NCBI GenBank assembly: GCA_001305055.1
Contig: BBZX01000006.1
Coordinates: 62,001 to 126,000 of the forward strand
Source of the DNA: Clostridia bacterium UC5.1-1C12
Lineage (GTDB): Bacteria > Bacillota_I > Bacilli_A > Erysipelotrichales > Erysipelotrichaceae
Length of the DNA stretch: 64,000 nucleotides
Direction of reading: 5' to 3'
Each line of letters starts with the position of its first letter. Position 1 is the stretch's first letter. Shown piece by piece: positions 9,895 through 19,759 of this stretch. The translations under genes and the position numbers were made by a program. The notes below the pieces were generated by a model that was not told the DNA's origin, did no database searches, and was given only the letters and a program-made list of their open reading frames with translations.

Positions 9895-9919
9895 AAAAAC
9901 AACTGGTAAAACCAGCTGT
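9895..9919 (-). terminator. Terminator of the fic gene
   Basis: ACAGCTGGT / ACCAGTTGT stem (one mismatch) followed on the minus strand by a T run. It also lies just behind the penicillin-binding protein stop and may serve both strands. Confidence 0.5.
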
Positions 9920-9978
9920 CTGTTAGTTTAAAATTATTGTTTAGTCGTATGCCAATTTTTAAGTGAAACATAAAAAAT

Positions 9979-10584
9979 TTATAATTCATCAGTTTTATAA
10001 GCTGCATATCCTTCATAATAATAACTTGTATCAATACCTTTCATATAAATAATGCGATTACTAATATCACTGGTTAACGCTGCTTTCAAAAGATGCTTGA
10101 TTTCAAGGTCCTTAATTGGACTTCGCTCCATTGCTAAAAGATAATCCTCTTTATCGATTTTACTCCAATCCACAACTAAATGAAGCTCCTTTTTTAACAT
10201 TAAATCCAACCAAATTCTCATGCTGCGGCCATTACCCTCTCTAAAAGGATGAGCGATATTCATTTCCACGTATTTTTCAACTATTTCATTAAACGTAGAC
10301 TGATTCATTTTGCCGATATTCTCCAAAGCTGCGCTTAAATAAATAACTGGTACGAACCGGAAATTGCCTTTTGCTAAATTCACATCTCTAACTTGTCCTG
10401 CGAAATCATAAATATCTGTAAATAGTAATCTATGGATCTCAGCTAAAGAAGAAAACTTGCCTGCTTCCATGGTTTCAAGCGAATTATTTTCAAATAATTC
10501 TAAAGCTCTTTTTTTACTTATCCTTTCTTCTTCACATGCTAATTCAGCTGAGTTATTTATCCCCAATTTATTTTTTAAGGTCAT
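9979..10584 (-). CDS. fic: Fic adenylyltransferase, class III (C-terminal inhibitory motif)
   Basis: Fic enzymes transfer AMP (or another nucleotide moiety) to target proteins. At 201 aa the core has the active-site loop AHPFREGNGRSMR (catalytic His112) and the beta-flap before it. The last residues carry SYYYEG (187-192), which fits the inhibitory S/T-x-x-x-E-G/N motif and lies C-terminal, as in class III Fic proteins such as NmFic. No antitoxin gene is adjacent, in keeping with self-inhibition. It stands alone between two convergent or unrelated genes. The target is unknown. Confidence 0.9.
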   Translation of the reverse strand: MTLKNKLGINNSAELACEEERISKKRALELFENNSLETMEAGKFSSLAEIHRLLFTDIYDFAGQVRDVNLAKGNFRFVPVIYLSAALENIGKMNQSTFNEIVEKYVEMNIAHPFREGNGRSMRIWLDLMLKKELHLVVDWSKIDKEDYLLAMERSPIKDLEIKHLLKAALTSDISNRIIYMKGIDTSYYYEGYAAYKTDEL

Positions 10585-10642
10585 GATTCATAGTCCTTTC
10601 TAAACAAGTATATATTATTCTTTTCGGGTTCATACCGCTGTC

Positions 10643-11028
10643 TTACAGACTTGACAGCCATTGCTGAGCATATTCCAATTGCTCTTCGCTGCGGCAATAC
10701 ACCGTTAATTCAACAGGTTCAAACATACTGACTAAATCTTTTTCATAGCCTGTTGCCCAAGGGTGAGAAGATAAATTTTATCGCTTGCATAAGCCATGGC
10801 GGACTGCATTGCATTTTGTTTAGCACCTTGACAGTTCATACCATAATGCATCACATACAATTGATCCATCAGCTTTTGAAACGCGGTAAACATACTGTCC
10901 CCGATGCCGGTGATAACTCTTTCATCTAATAGGCAATGGACAAGAAATTCATCCTTAACCTCCTCTGTTTCAACACGGCATTTCATTACGGATAAATCAT
11001 CAAAACAAACAAGATCGATAGGATACAT
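10643..11028 (-). CDS. Conserved protein of unknown function, partner of HD hydrolase
   Basis: Unnamed 128-aa protein once a break at the T run 10739-10743 is repaired by one base: AMKK then continues DLVSMFEPVELTVYCRSEEQ to a stop at 10643, giving 129 codons. A central stretch YGMNCQGAKQNAMQSAMAYAS followed by IYLLTLGQQ is the likely conserved core. I recall similar G-x-N-C-x-G-A-containing small proteins but no named function. It begins 3 bases after the HD-domain gene on the same strand, so the two form an operon. Confidence 0.65.
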
Positions 11029-11031
11029 AGG

Positions 11032-12243
11032 TTAAACCTCAGGATAGAAAGCCTTTTTATCTTCCTTTGACTTGCCGCGGACGATTGCCGATACAATATC
11101 GGATATTTCTGATAATTCCTTAACCGAATCATCCTCACAAATGACCCAAATATTATGTCCGTCACCTGCCTTATATGGCTGATAAGGCCGCTGATACGCC
11201 TGATCACAAGCAAGATAATATTCTGTATCATAACCGCGCAGCGCTACTTCGGTGCGGATTGCATCGATATCCTCGTCATTATGAATCGTGGTATAGGCAA
11301 ACAAGCGGCGATTCAGCAAACGGCCTGCCAAATCCGCAAGGATAGGATCTTTGCCTGTTGTCAGTACGGTAAAGCCATATAAAGCCGCTGATTCGTCAAG
11401 AATGAAATGATCATGCACATCTGGCTGAGCCTTTGCCAGAAACGGCAGAAACATCTTAAGATCAGACAGCCATTCAGGGTGTTCACGATAAACCGTCTTC
11501 ATTCGTTTAAATAATAAATGCAGGATTGTTTCATAACTGCGGGCAATCGGATGATAATAAACCTGCCAATACATATGATAGCGAGCCATGATGTAATCTT
11601 CGACCGTATGAATCCCGCTCTCTTTCACAACAATTTTACCATTGCGTACACGCATGGTACGGATGATGCGTTCAAGATCGAATTCGCCATAACTGGTACC
11701 GGTAAAATAAGCATCACGCAGCAGATAATCCATTCGATCAGCATCAAGCTGTCCGCTTACGATTTGATTCAGTAAAGGATTGGGATGATCATAGGTAATA
11801 ATAGCTGCCACAGCCTGCGGAAGCCGTGCATCCACTGCTCTTAGGATATGATTGATTTCCGTATCTTCAAGAATAATCCGTACTGTGAACTCTTCATGTT
11901 TTACCGATGAGACAGCTTCAAACGCATGGGAAAAAGGCCCATGTCCGATATCATGAAGCAAACCCGCCAGCATAACTGTCATCTTATCATATTCACTCAG
12001 CTGCTCATTCAGCGCATGCACCTCATACACCATCCGCCGAACAATTTCATAAACGCCTAATGAATGCGCAAAACGGCTGTGTTCTGCCGTATGATAAACC
12101 TGAAAATTACCGCCAAGCTGATGAATTCTTCTTAACCGCTGAAATTCACGGGCATTGATGCAATCCCAGATAACCTGAAGATCGACATGGATATAACCGT
12201 GAATGGGATCTCTTAATACTTTTGTTTCACTTGTTCTCTGCAT
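11032..12243 (-). CDS. HD-domain phosphohydrolase (YwfO / dGTPase-like)
   Basis: Metal-dependent HD-superfamily phosphohydrolase. The N-terminus DPIHGYIHVDLQVIWDCINAREFQRLRRI and the metal ligands H (AEHSRFAHSLGV) and HD (LLHDIGHGPFSHAFE) match the SamHD1/dGTPase-like branch that includes YwfO. The second-shell SGQLDADRMDYLLRDAYFTGTSYG is also typical. 403 aa with no break. The likely substrate is a nucleotide (dNTP or other), inferred from the family only. First gene of a two-gene operon. Confidence 0.85.
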   Translation of the reverse strand: MQRTSETKVLRDPIHGYIHVDLQVIWDCINAREFQRLRRIHQLGGNFQVYHTAEHSRFAHSLGVYEIVRRMVYEVHALNEQLSEYDKMTVMLAGLLHDIGHGPFSHAFEAVSSVKHEEFTVRIILEDTEINHILRAVDARLPQAVAAIITYDHPNPLLNQIVSGQLDADRMDYLLRDAYFTGTSYGEFDLERIIRTMRVRNGKIVVKESGIHTVEDYIMARYHMYWQVYYHPIARSYETILHLLFKRMKTVYREHPEWLSDLKMFLPFLAKAQPDVHDHFILDESAALYGFTVLTTGKDPILADLAGRLLNRRLFAYTTIHNDEDIDAIRTEVALRGYDTEYYLACDQAYQRPYQPYKAGDGHNIWVICEDDSVKELSEISDIVSAIVRGKSKEDKKAFYPEV

Positions 12244-12298
12244 AATAAATCCTCCATGACCGTATTATAACTTCTATTCTTACATTATTTATGTAATA

Positions 12299-12925
12299 TT
12301 ACGAGTATTGTTCCTTATTTTGCATTTTAAATCTTAGATTGAATTGATTGGTAAAGAAAGGAATCAGCTTACCTAATGCAAAGATGGCGACAAAGTGCCG
12401 ATTGTCACCGAACCGCCTAAGATCATACCTGAAACAAGGAGCAGAATATCACATGTCCAGCGTATCATATGGAACGGCTTTTTCATTTTATCAACAAGTC
12501 CTAAAATTAAAAGCATCATATGAAAATTTACCAAGATTGGCGTCAATCATAGCCGCGATACCGATTGCCATTAATAGCAAACCGCATGCAAACATTACAA
12601 ATGTGATCCAGCCTTGCTGGTGAGGAATCAAGCCCATTGCGAAATCAATTCCAAACTGGGTAAAAAAAGGTGTGATCAAGGTACCTAAACCAAGCTGACG
12701 CCAGTCAATGATGCCTGCCAGGATCAGCATACCGATCGCCGTGCAGGTACTTGCTGCCCCAACCGTTATATTAAAGGTTGATGACAAGCCGCCATAAAAG
12801 ACCGTAATCGCGTCGGCTCCCCAGCCTGACTGATTGCATAGGCCGATCGCAAACCCATTTAAAGCTGCACCTAATACTAAAAAGATGAATCTTCTCAGAA
12901 GATTATTTATATCTATATTTTTCAT
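12299..12925 (-). CDS. YczE/YyaS-type integral membrane protein, two compensating frame breaks
   Basis: Multi-pass membrane protein of the YczE/YyaS (YitT-related) family, of unknown transport role. The N-terminal part has FIFLVLGAALNGFAIGLC and WGADAITVFYGGLSSTFNITVG. The frame shifts near 12510 (one extra T on the coding strand) and near 12393 (one lost). Repaired, the second half reads ILGLVDKMKKPFHMIRW and GGSVTIGT and ends at 12299, in all 209 codons. About five membrane segments are visible. It stands alone, with an AGGACAG-type ribosome site before the ATG. Confidence 0.7.
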
Positions 12926-13043
12926 ATCTGTCCTCCAGATTGATATTTATGAGTATTATTTATTATACCATTTTCCTAAAAAAAGAGAAACTGCAAATTT
13001 TGATAGTAAGTATATCTAATAGCAGTTCCTTCTTCTTATTATT

Positions 13044-14416
13044 TTATTTAGTTAATTTATCTGCAACATACAGACCATTCGCGGCAGCCTGTGACAAGGA
13101 GCGGGTAAAACCAGCGCCATCACCAATTGCATAAACATGCTCACAGCCCTTAATCGCAAAATCCTCACATTCAGGACGAGCTGAATAATATTTGCACTCA
13201 ATACCATAAAGCAGTGTATCATAATTCGCTGTACCCGGCGCTATCACATCAAGCGCGTGCAATGTCTCCACAATATTATCTAGTTGGCGTTTTGGCAGAC
13301 AGAGACTTAAATCCCCCGGTACCGCATTTAATGTCGGCTGCAGTGATGATTCACGAAGTCGTTTTTCCGTAGTTCGGCGGCCATCCTCTAAATCACCCAA
13401 ACGCTGTACCAGCACACTGCCTCCAGAAATCAAATTAGCCAGCGAAGCAACATGACGCGCATAGGTAATCGGTTCCTTAAATGGTTCGGTAAAACGGATC
13501 GTTGACAGCAACGCAAAGTTAGAGTTCTCGGTTTTGCGTGACTGATCACGATAACTGTGGCCGTTAACAGTCAGCACTCCGTCAGTGAACTCCGTCACTA
13601 CTTGACCGCGTTCGTTAAAACAGAACATTCTAGTTACATCACCATATTTCTGTGAACGATACCAAATTTTCGGTTCATAGATTTTTTAGAAAAGTCTTCC
13701 CACACCATGCTTGGAACTTCAACTCGCACACCGATATCCACTTGATTATTCTCAAGCTTAATGTCATTTTCACGGCACCATTTTGAGAAGAAACGACTGC
13801 CCACACGGCCCACTGCGAAAACAATTTTTTCTGCCTCTACAAAATGCTCGCCGCCGGCATACTGAACACGAACGATATGACTGTCCTTATCCACATCCAC
13901 AACATTAGCGCCGGTAATAATTTCTACCTTACCTTCTAAAGACTCGATCAGCTTACGCATTGTATCGAAATTAGAATCTGTACCCAAGTGTTTAAGCTGA
14001 GCCTGTGACATGTGAAGATCATGCTGGAGACAAAGCTTCTTTAATTCATTATTAGGCATATAACGTTCCTCAGTAGCACCAAAGGATACGAGAATTTTAT
14101 CTGCCTGTTCAATATAATCAATAACCGTTTCCGGCTTTAAAAAATCCGTCAGCCAGCCGCCATATTCAGTTGATATTACATACTTGCCATCTGAGAATGC
14201 ACCCGCGCCTGCCATTCCCTCCATGATTGAACAAGAAGGGCATTTTACACATTTTTCTACTTTCTTCGCTACGATTGGACATTGTCTTTTAGTAATGGCA
14301 TTCCCCTTCTCAAAGATTGCCACCTGTAAAGACGGATCATTCTCCACCAGACGGTAAGCAGTCATTATACCGCCGATACCACCGCCGATTATTACCACAT
14401 CATATTTATTTTTCAC
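13044..14416 (-). CDS. FAD-dependent oxidoreductase, one frame break
   Basis: Flavoprotein with an N-terminal dinucleotide fold, DVVIIGGGIGGIMTAYRL, followed by a cysteine cluster (CPIVAKKVEKCVKCPSC) and GMAGAGAFSDGK. The C-terminal EHVYAIGDGAGFTRSLSQAAANG is the FAD-binding ending. This fits the FAD-dependent dehydrogenase group annotated from many Bacillota; the substrate is unknown. A break at T6 13682-13687 is repaired by one base and gives 458 codons. The start is a GTG (VKNKYDVV) with AAAGGAGG well spaced, better than any upstream ATG. The Cys cluster may bind a metal or FeS centre (inference). Confidence 0.82.
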
Positions 14417-14707
14417 GAAAAAAAGCCTCCTTTTACGGTTTAACCCATCGTTCATTAAAACAAGTAAAAGGTCAAATGTCAACATGTAAATATTTTCAAT
14501 TAAATCGGATAAACCGTAAATATCTATGTTAGCTGTTGATTTTCAAGCAATGTGAACAATATAATGCAAAATCATGCAGATTACAGCATCATTTATATGA
14601 ACCTGTTACTTATTTCACAAGTAATGCTTTTGGCGTATAATGGTCTATGTTTTGACATTTTTTGAAATCATGAAACCAGCCTTATGGCAATTATGCAAAT
14701 GTGTAGG

Positions 14708-14736
14708 CTGACTAAACAATTCAACCATGATACAAT
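14708..14736 (+). promoter_or_regulatory. Promoter of the Gfo/Idh/MocA gene
   Basis: CTGACT, 17-base spacer, TACAAT, the -10 preceded by TGA as in an extended -10. It ends 20 bases before the ATG. Confidence 0.55.
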
Positions 14737-14755
14737 AGACACAGAGGTGATCCAA

Positions 14756-15741
14756 ATGAAAATAGGTACGATTGGAACTGGTTTTATTGTCGAATGGTTT
14801 CTAACTGCGGTAGCGCATAATGAAAATTGCGAATGCCTGGCTGTTTTTTCAAGAAAAGAAGACACAGGCCGCGCGCTGGCTGATAAGTTTAATGTTAAAA
14901 AGTATATACTGATTTTGAAGAGATGCTGAAGGATGAGGAAATAGATTTTATCTATATTGCCTCACCGAACAGTCTGCATTACAGTTACGCTTTAAAGGCA
15001 TTAGAAGCCGGCAAGAATGTTATCGGTGAAAAGCCGTTTACCAGCAATGTCAGAGAATGTCAGGAACTGATCCGCTTGGCAAAGGAAAAACATTTATTCC
15101 TTTTTGAAGCCATCACAACAATTCATCTGCCGAATTTTAAATGTCTGAAAGAAAAAATCGGTGAGCTGGGATCTTTGAAAATGGTTCAGTGTAATTTCTC
15201 ACAGTATTCAAGAAAATATGATCAATTTTTAGCGGGTGAATCGCCGAATGTATTCACAACTAAATTCTCCGGCGGCGCTTTGATGGATATCAATGTTTAT
15301 AATACAAATTTTATTATGGGATTGTTCGGCAAACCAAAGAAGATCAATTATTTCGCAAATCTAGCTCATAACGGCATTGATACATCCGGCGTACTGATTT
15401 TCACTTATGACGGGTTCTATGCTGAAGCAGTAGGCTGCAAGGATACAAAGAGTCATAATATGGCACAGATCCAAGGCGAAAAAGGTTATATGCTGATTGA
15501 AGGTGAAACCAGCCGCTGCCGGCAAGTTGAAATTCACTTGAATGATCGTGAAGAAGTTGAAATCATCAATGAACAGGAAGATATCACTGCATTGTATTAT
15601 GAGATGAAGGATTTCTTAAAGATAGTAGAAGCAAAAGATTATGACGCTTGCTACAAGCTGCTTGATTATTCACTGAGCGTTTGTGAAGTGATGGAAGCCG
15701 CAAGAAAAGATGCAGGCATCGTATTTGATGCTGATAAATAA
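14756..15741 (+). CDS. Gfo/Idh/MocA-family oxidoreductase, one frame break
   Basis: NAD(P)-dependent sugar or polyol dehydrogenase family. The N-terminal Rossmann motif is GTIGTGFIVEWFL; DFIYIASPNSLHYSYALKALEAGKNVIGEKPF contains the family EKP motif with the catalytic Lys. SGGALMDINVYNTNF is the C-terminal domain. A break at the A run 14897-14901 is repaired by one A, joining VKK to VYTDFEEM and giving 329 codons. The start has AGAGGTGATCC upstream and a clear promoter. It is transcribed alone and the substrate is unknown. Confidence 0.85.
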
Positions 15742-15821
15742 CAGTTAAAATTTAAACTGCGCAGTCAAGTAACTGATCTGCCCTGTCGAGTAGACAGGTG
15801 AAATAAATAAAATTAGTAATT

Positions 15822-15854
15822 GATGACCAGTCGTAAGATAGGTCATCTTTTTTT
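15822..15854 (+). terminator. Terminator of the Gfo/Idh/MocA gene, possibly two-way
   Basis: GATGACC / GGTCATC stem, 12-base loop, then seven T. A smaller hairpin (CCTGTC / GACAGG, 15782-15798) precedes it without a T run. Confidence 0.8.
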
Positions 15855-15957
15855 ACTGTTCAGCGGTTTTCAATACTTCATAATACATATAATCAAACTC
15901 ATTCAAATATTCATTGTTATTGCCCTTTTTCTTCTTTTTACCCATAAGACCACGCAT
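15853..15957 (-). CDS. Possible 34-aa basic/acidic small protein
   Basis: A short frame translating MRGLMGKKKKKGNNNEYLNEF and ending YEVLKTAEQ: a lysine cluster, then an acidic, tyrosine-rich segment. It stops directly against the two-way terminator, which is what a real short gene would do. Evidence against: only a weak ribosome site (an internal ATG at residue 5 has GGT 6 bases before it) and no recognised family. The 239 bases between its start and the MATE gene show no gene. Confidence 0.35.
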   Translation of the reverse strand: MRGLMGKKKKKGNNNEYLNEFDYMYYEVLKTAEQ

Positions 15958-16196
15958 TTCTCAGTAGTTATTTTCAAATGCAATATTATATTTTGAATAT
16001 TCCATTAAACCTATGTTCAATCCTTATTTTTATTCACCTTTATAAATGAAATATTGAAAATACCTGCAATGTTTAAACAGCTATTAATCACTGTCAAGGG
16101 CAATAAATTATATTTTAGTTACCTTTCTTCTCCATGCTTTTTTACTAATTCTTATTTTGGTAATTTTTCAATTCAAAATAAAAATTCCTATATAAC

Positions 16197-17534
16197 TTAT
16201 ACAAGTTTTCTTCTTTGCCACTTACCGCTTTTGAAGCGTAAAACGAAGAATACCAGCCGTACGATCCAATCCAGATACATCGCAAACCATACCCCCATAA
16301 CTCCCATGTTCATGTACTGGGCAAAAACATAGGCGCTGCCGACACGGAAGATCCACATAGATAATACAGATACAACCATCGTATAACGGGCATCGTTTGC
16401 CGCACGAAGACCATTCGGAAAGGTAAAGCTGGCCGGCCAGAAAATAACACAGGCTATACAGAAGGATACCGCCAGCTCTCTGGCTATGGTCATTGTTTCT
16501 GGTGATAACTGGTAGAGACGGAAGATAAACGGCAGTGACAGATAAGTAAGGGCTGCTGTAACAAAGATGCAGACATAGGCAATACCTGTCAGCTTTTTCA
16601 TGTAATAAGCCGCTTCCTCTGGTTTACCGGCTCCCATACATTGCCCGACCACCGTAACCAATGCCAAGCCAATCGCAGCTGCCGGAATCGTGCAGACAGA
16701 AGCCATCGTAGAACCGACTGAATTCGCTGCAATCGCACTTAAGCCAAAGGTTGATACCAAGCTTTGAACTAAAATCTTGCCCAATTGAAAGATACCATTC
16801 TCCATACCGCTTGGCAAACCGACAGCCAGAATTTTACTTACTAAAGAATTACTCCATTCAATATGCAAGTATTTCTTGATATGAATCGGATTCTCTTCTT
16901 TTTTCAACAGCACGAGCATAATAACAGCACCTGTAAGACGTGAAACAAGCGTTGAAATTGCCGCACCGGCAACCCCCATCTGCAAAGGGAAGATCATAAT
17001 GTAATTGCCGATAATATTCTCAATATTAGTGATCATTGAGACCTTCATGCTGACTTTAGAATCACCCATCGCTCTAAACAGAGACGCCCCTGAATTATAC
17101 AAAGCAAGGAATGGATAAGAGATCGCCGTTATAAAGAAATACGTTGTTGCATTACCCATAACCTCAGCATCAACACTGCCAAAGACAAAACCTAAAAGCG
17201 GCTTGCAGAAAAGCATGGAGCCTATTGCCAATGCTAATGCAAAAATCAAGCTGGAATAAATAAGCTGCTTTGCTGATTTACTTGCATTTTCAGGCTCCTG
17301 TTTGCCCAAATACTGACTCGCTACCACCGCCCCGCCAGTCGCTAAAGCGGCAAGTACATTTATAATTAAGATATTAATGCTGTCTGCCAAATTCACCCCT
17401 GAAATAGCCGCTTCACCACAACTGGATACCATGATCATATCCATCATACCCATAAATACTGCCAGAAATTGTTCAATTACCAATGGAATAATCAAACGTT
17501 TCAGTGCCGCATTGTCAAATAATTTTCTATCCAT
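16197..17534 (-). CDS. MATE-family multidrug/cation antiporter
   Basis: Twelve-segment membrane exporter of the MATE (NorM/DinF) family. The opening LKRLIIPLVIEQFLAVFMGMMDMIMVS and the repeat-half motif AVGLPSGMENGIFQLGKILVQSLVSTFG are typical. About 445 aa with no break. I take the ATG reading MDRKLFDNAALK, which has GAGG seven bases upstream; an in-frame ATG six codons earlier has no ribosome site. The drug or metabolite is not predictable. No regulator is adjacent in the same direction. Confidence 0.9.
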   Translation of the reverse strand: MDRKLFDNAALKRLIIPLVIEQFLAVFMGMMDMIMVSSCGEAAISGVNLADSINILIINVLAALATGGAVVASQYLGKQEPENASKSAKQLIYSSLIFALALAIGSMLFCKPLLGFVFGSVDAEVMGNATTYFFITAISYPFLALYNSGASLFRAMGDSKVSMKVSMITNIENIIGNYIMIFPLQMGVAGAAISTLVSRLTGAVIMLVLLKKEENPIHIKKYLHIEWSNSLVSKILAVGLPSGMENGIFQLGKILVQSLVSTFGLSAIAANSVGSTMASVCTIPAAAIGLALVTVVGQCMGAGKPEEAAYYMKKLTGIAYVCIFVTAALTYLSLPFIFRLYQLSPETMTIARELAVSFCIACVIFWPASFTFPNGLRAANDARYTMVVSVLSMWIFRVGSAYVFAQYMNMGVMGVWFAMYLDWIVRLVFFVLRFKSGKWQRRKLV

Positions 17535-17837
17535 CCCTGCGCCTCTTTTCATAATCTTGATTGATTAACGATATAATTAATAATTATACATCAATTCAAA
17601 AATGAAAAAATGCTTGCTGAGCATGTAAACGCTATCAGCATCGATTTTAAATTGCACTATCAATAATGAAAACTTATGTTCAATTCCATCAACCGCTCTG
17701 ATTGAATTGATAATAGGTACTTGCAAAGTGTTAAAAATCATGTTAAACATAGAATGTTAAATTCAGTTGACAAAGTGACAACCAAATCTGGTAGATGCAC
17801 TTCATCAGTTTGATTACAATATTGGGGAGGTGAAGGA

Positions 17838-18251
17838 ATGAATCTCGGTGAAAAGATATATGAACTTAGAAAAAGGCAAAATTTAAGTCAGGAAGAATTA
17901 GGTGATAAGCTAAATGTATCAAGACAGACTATTTCTAAATGGGAACGGAATGAAAGTACACCTGATCTTGATAAGATCGTTTCGCTTTGTGATTTATTCA
18001 ATTTATCAGTCGATGAATTGCTTCAGGTTAAGAAAACTGACAAATCGGAATCAGAAATACAATCTGCGCCAAAGACATTTCAAATGAAGAAGCTGTTAAG
18101 AATCAGCGCAGTCATTATATTTGCTGCCGCTATTCTTGCAATTCCACTGATGCAGGAGTTTAAACTTTCTAATAATTTAATGGCAGTAATCACAGTCGGA
18201 CTGTTATTCGCAGCTTGTCTTTTATTAACCCTTTCATTCATAAAAAAATAA
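17838..18251 (+). CDS. XRE-family regulator with C-terminal membrane segments
   Basis: DNA-binding protein with a Cro/C1 helix-turn-helix at the N-terminus (IYELRKRQNLSQEELGDKLN, then SRQTISKWERNESTPDLDKI, residues 5-55). Two hydrophobic helices lie near residues 88-108 and 114-134, so it is probably membrane-tethered. It has a GGGGAGGTG ribosome site. The following CPBP protease gene begins 30 bases downstream, so a regulator/protease pair sensing the envelope is likely (inference). Confidence 0.88.
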   Translation: MNLGEKIYELRKRQNLSQEELGDKLNVSRQTISKWERNESTPDLDKIVSLCDLFNLSVDELLQVKKTDKSESEIQSAPKTFQMKKLLRISAVIIFAAAILAIPLMQEFKLSNNLMAVITVGLLFAACLLLTLSFIKK

Positions 18252-18252
18252 A

Positions 18253-18276
18253 TTCCTCTCACCTTAGAAAGAGGAA
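18253..18276 (+). promoter_or_regulatory. Hairpin covering the ribosome site of the CPBP protease
   Basis: TTCCTCT (18253-18259) pairs perfectly with AGAGGAA (18270-18276), which contains the GAGG ribosome site of the next gene. No T run follows, so it is not an ordinary terminator. Confidence 0.45.
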
Positions 18277-18281
18277 CATTA

Positions 18282-19159
18282 ATGAAATTTCAAAAAATAT
18301 CTTAATCTTTTTAATATTTACAGGATTATCTCTAGCAGTTTTAAGTGGTGTATACATTCAATCAATGAAATCGTCAGTGCTGACAATTTTAATGCTCACG
18401 CCAACTATAAGCTGTATTCTGGCTCAGCGAATTACTCACCAGCCACTTAATTTTAAGCAACTGAAGCCTGACTTATCAAAAAATAAAAAGATTCTTTTAA
18501 TCGTATATTTTGCGACTCCTTTGCTCGCTTTTGGTGGTGCTTTTATTTATTTTATCTTATTTCCTAATCATTTCGATCCACTCCATTCTGAAATTGCCAA
18601 ACAGTGGCAGTTGACAGGCAGCTCAGCTTATTTTAGTCAGTTAATGATGATGCTGCCATTAGCTGTCTTAATGAATCCAATTGGCGGATTACTGCAATGT
18701 CTAGGTGAAGAATTCGCATGGCGTGGTTTTCTGCTGCCAGCACTGACTAAACAGATGGGGCGTTTTAAAGGGGTTTTAGTGAGCGGTACAATTTGGGGCA
18801 TCTGGCATGCGCCAATCATTCTGACTGGTTTCAATTATGGAACTGAACACCCTGTGCTTGGTATGTTAGCCATGATTTTGTTTTGCATAGTATTAAGCGG
18901 CTTATCGTCATGGCTGTATTTTAAAACTCATAATCTTTGGCCTTCCATCGTGTTTCATGCAGTCTTGAACGCTATTGACAAAATTACTCCGGCAAAGCTG
19001 TTTATGAGTCAGCCTGCTAATCCTTTTATCGGGCCAAATCTAACCGGTATCGTTGGGGGCAGCCTGCTCATTTTTATTTCATGCATCTGCTACTATTTAA
19101 TTTATAAGGGGGAACAAATTCAATCAAATACAGAAACATCTATTCGCTTTAAAAAATGA
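18282..19159 (+). CDS. CPBP intramembrane metalloprotease (CAAX/Abi family), one frame break
   Basis: Integral membrane protein of the CPBP family. It has the three family motifs: LGEEFAWRGFLLPAL (EExxxR), WGIWHAPIIL, and WPSIVFHAVLNA with the final His. Members act as prenyl-endopeptidases or bacteriocin-immunity-like proteases. The ATG with GAGG eight bases upstream reads MKFQK and then breaks at the A run 18292-18297; one added base restores NILIFLIFTG and 293 codons. The alternative, a start inside the regulator gene, would lack a ribosome site. Coupled to the XRE regulator. Confidence 0.82.
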
Positions 19160-19247
19160 TATGCTTCAAGTGTTATATATTTGACTTACTTACACCATTA
19201 TTATCCACCGTTTCAATAAACAAGGTTCCATTGAAATTGGATAATAA

Positions 19248-19274
19248 AAACAGGCATTAAATAACCGCCTGTTT
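19248..19274 (-). terminator. Terminator of the gltX-downstream gene
   Basis: AAACAGGC / GCCTGTTT stem with an 11-base loop and a T run on the minus strand. Confidence 0.75.
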
Positions 19275-19291
19275 CATTCAGTGCTTCTTAT

Positions 19292-19759
19292 TTATTGATT
19301 TTCCTTGATCCATTGATAAAATCTTGAATAAGGCTCATCATTGATGATGCAATCCGCCATTTTTCCTACAATAAATAAATGATTGCCATTAAAATCGATA
19401 GCCGGACCTACTTGTTCTGACGCATTCTGCGCATAAGTCCAAACGCCGCCCAGCTGCTGAATCAAAACAGTGCCCGCATAACCCGCAAACAGCTTTGAAA
19501 ATTCAGCCAAATCCTCTTCCTTTAGTTCACCCGTCTGATAAGCCAGATGTGCCGCATGAAGGATTTCATCAAACTGATGCAAACTGTTTTCACTGCCGTC
19601 AAGTTCAAACTGAAACTGCTCATCAGCCAGCTTTATGCAATCCAGCGCATACCCGAGGAACATACACTCACACATATTAACCGTCTGTCCGTCTTCCTGA
19701 AGTGCTTTTCTTAAGCGGTCAAACTGATTGCTTATGCTTTCATAATAAGATTGATTCAT
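19292..19759 (-). CDS. Hypothetical protein, coupled to gltX
   Basis: 155-aa soluble protein, not recognised. The segment YAGTVLIQQLGGVWTYAQNA, followed by FNGNHLFIVGKMADCI, resembles the conserved Y-x-G-x-x-x-x-x-x-G-G-x-W pattern of small bacterial DUF3806-like proteins; this is a loose resemblance only. The start ATG (MNQSYYES) overlaps the gltX stop by 4 bases (ATGA) and has GGGAG upstream, so translation is coupled to gltX. Confidence 0.7.
   Translation of the reverse strand: MNQSYYESISNQFDRLRKALQEDGQTVNMCECMFLGYALDCIKLADEQFQFELDGSENSLHQFDEILHAAHLAYQTGELKEEDLAEFSKLFAGYAGTVLIQQLGGVWTYAQNASEQVGPAIDFNGNHLFIVGKMADCIINDEPYSRFYQWIKENQ

Noticed and set aside
15782..15798. CCTGTC/GACAGG hairpin as a separate terminator
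   Set aside because: Short stem without a T run; the following hairpin with seven T is the better terminator.
16054..16332. 92-codon plus-strand frame near the end of the MATE gene
   Set aside because: Half of it is antisense to the MATE gene; low-complexity sequence with no ribosome site.
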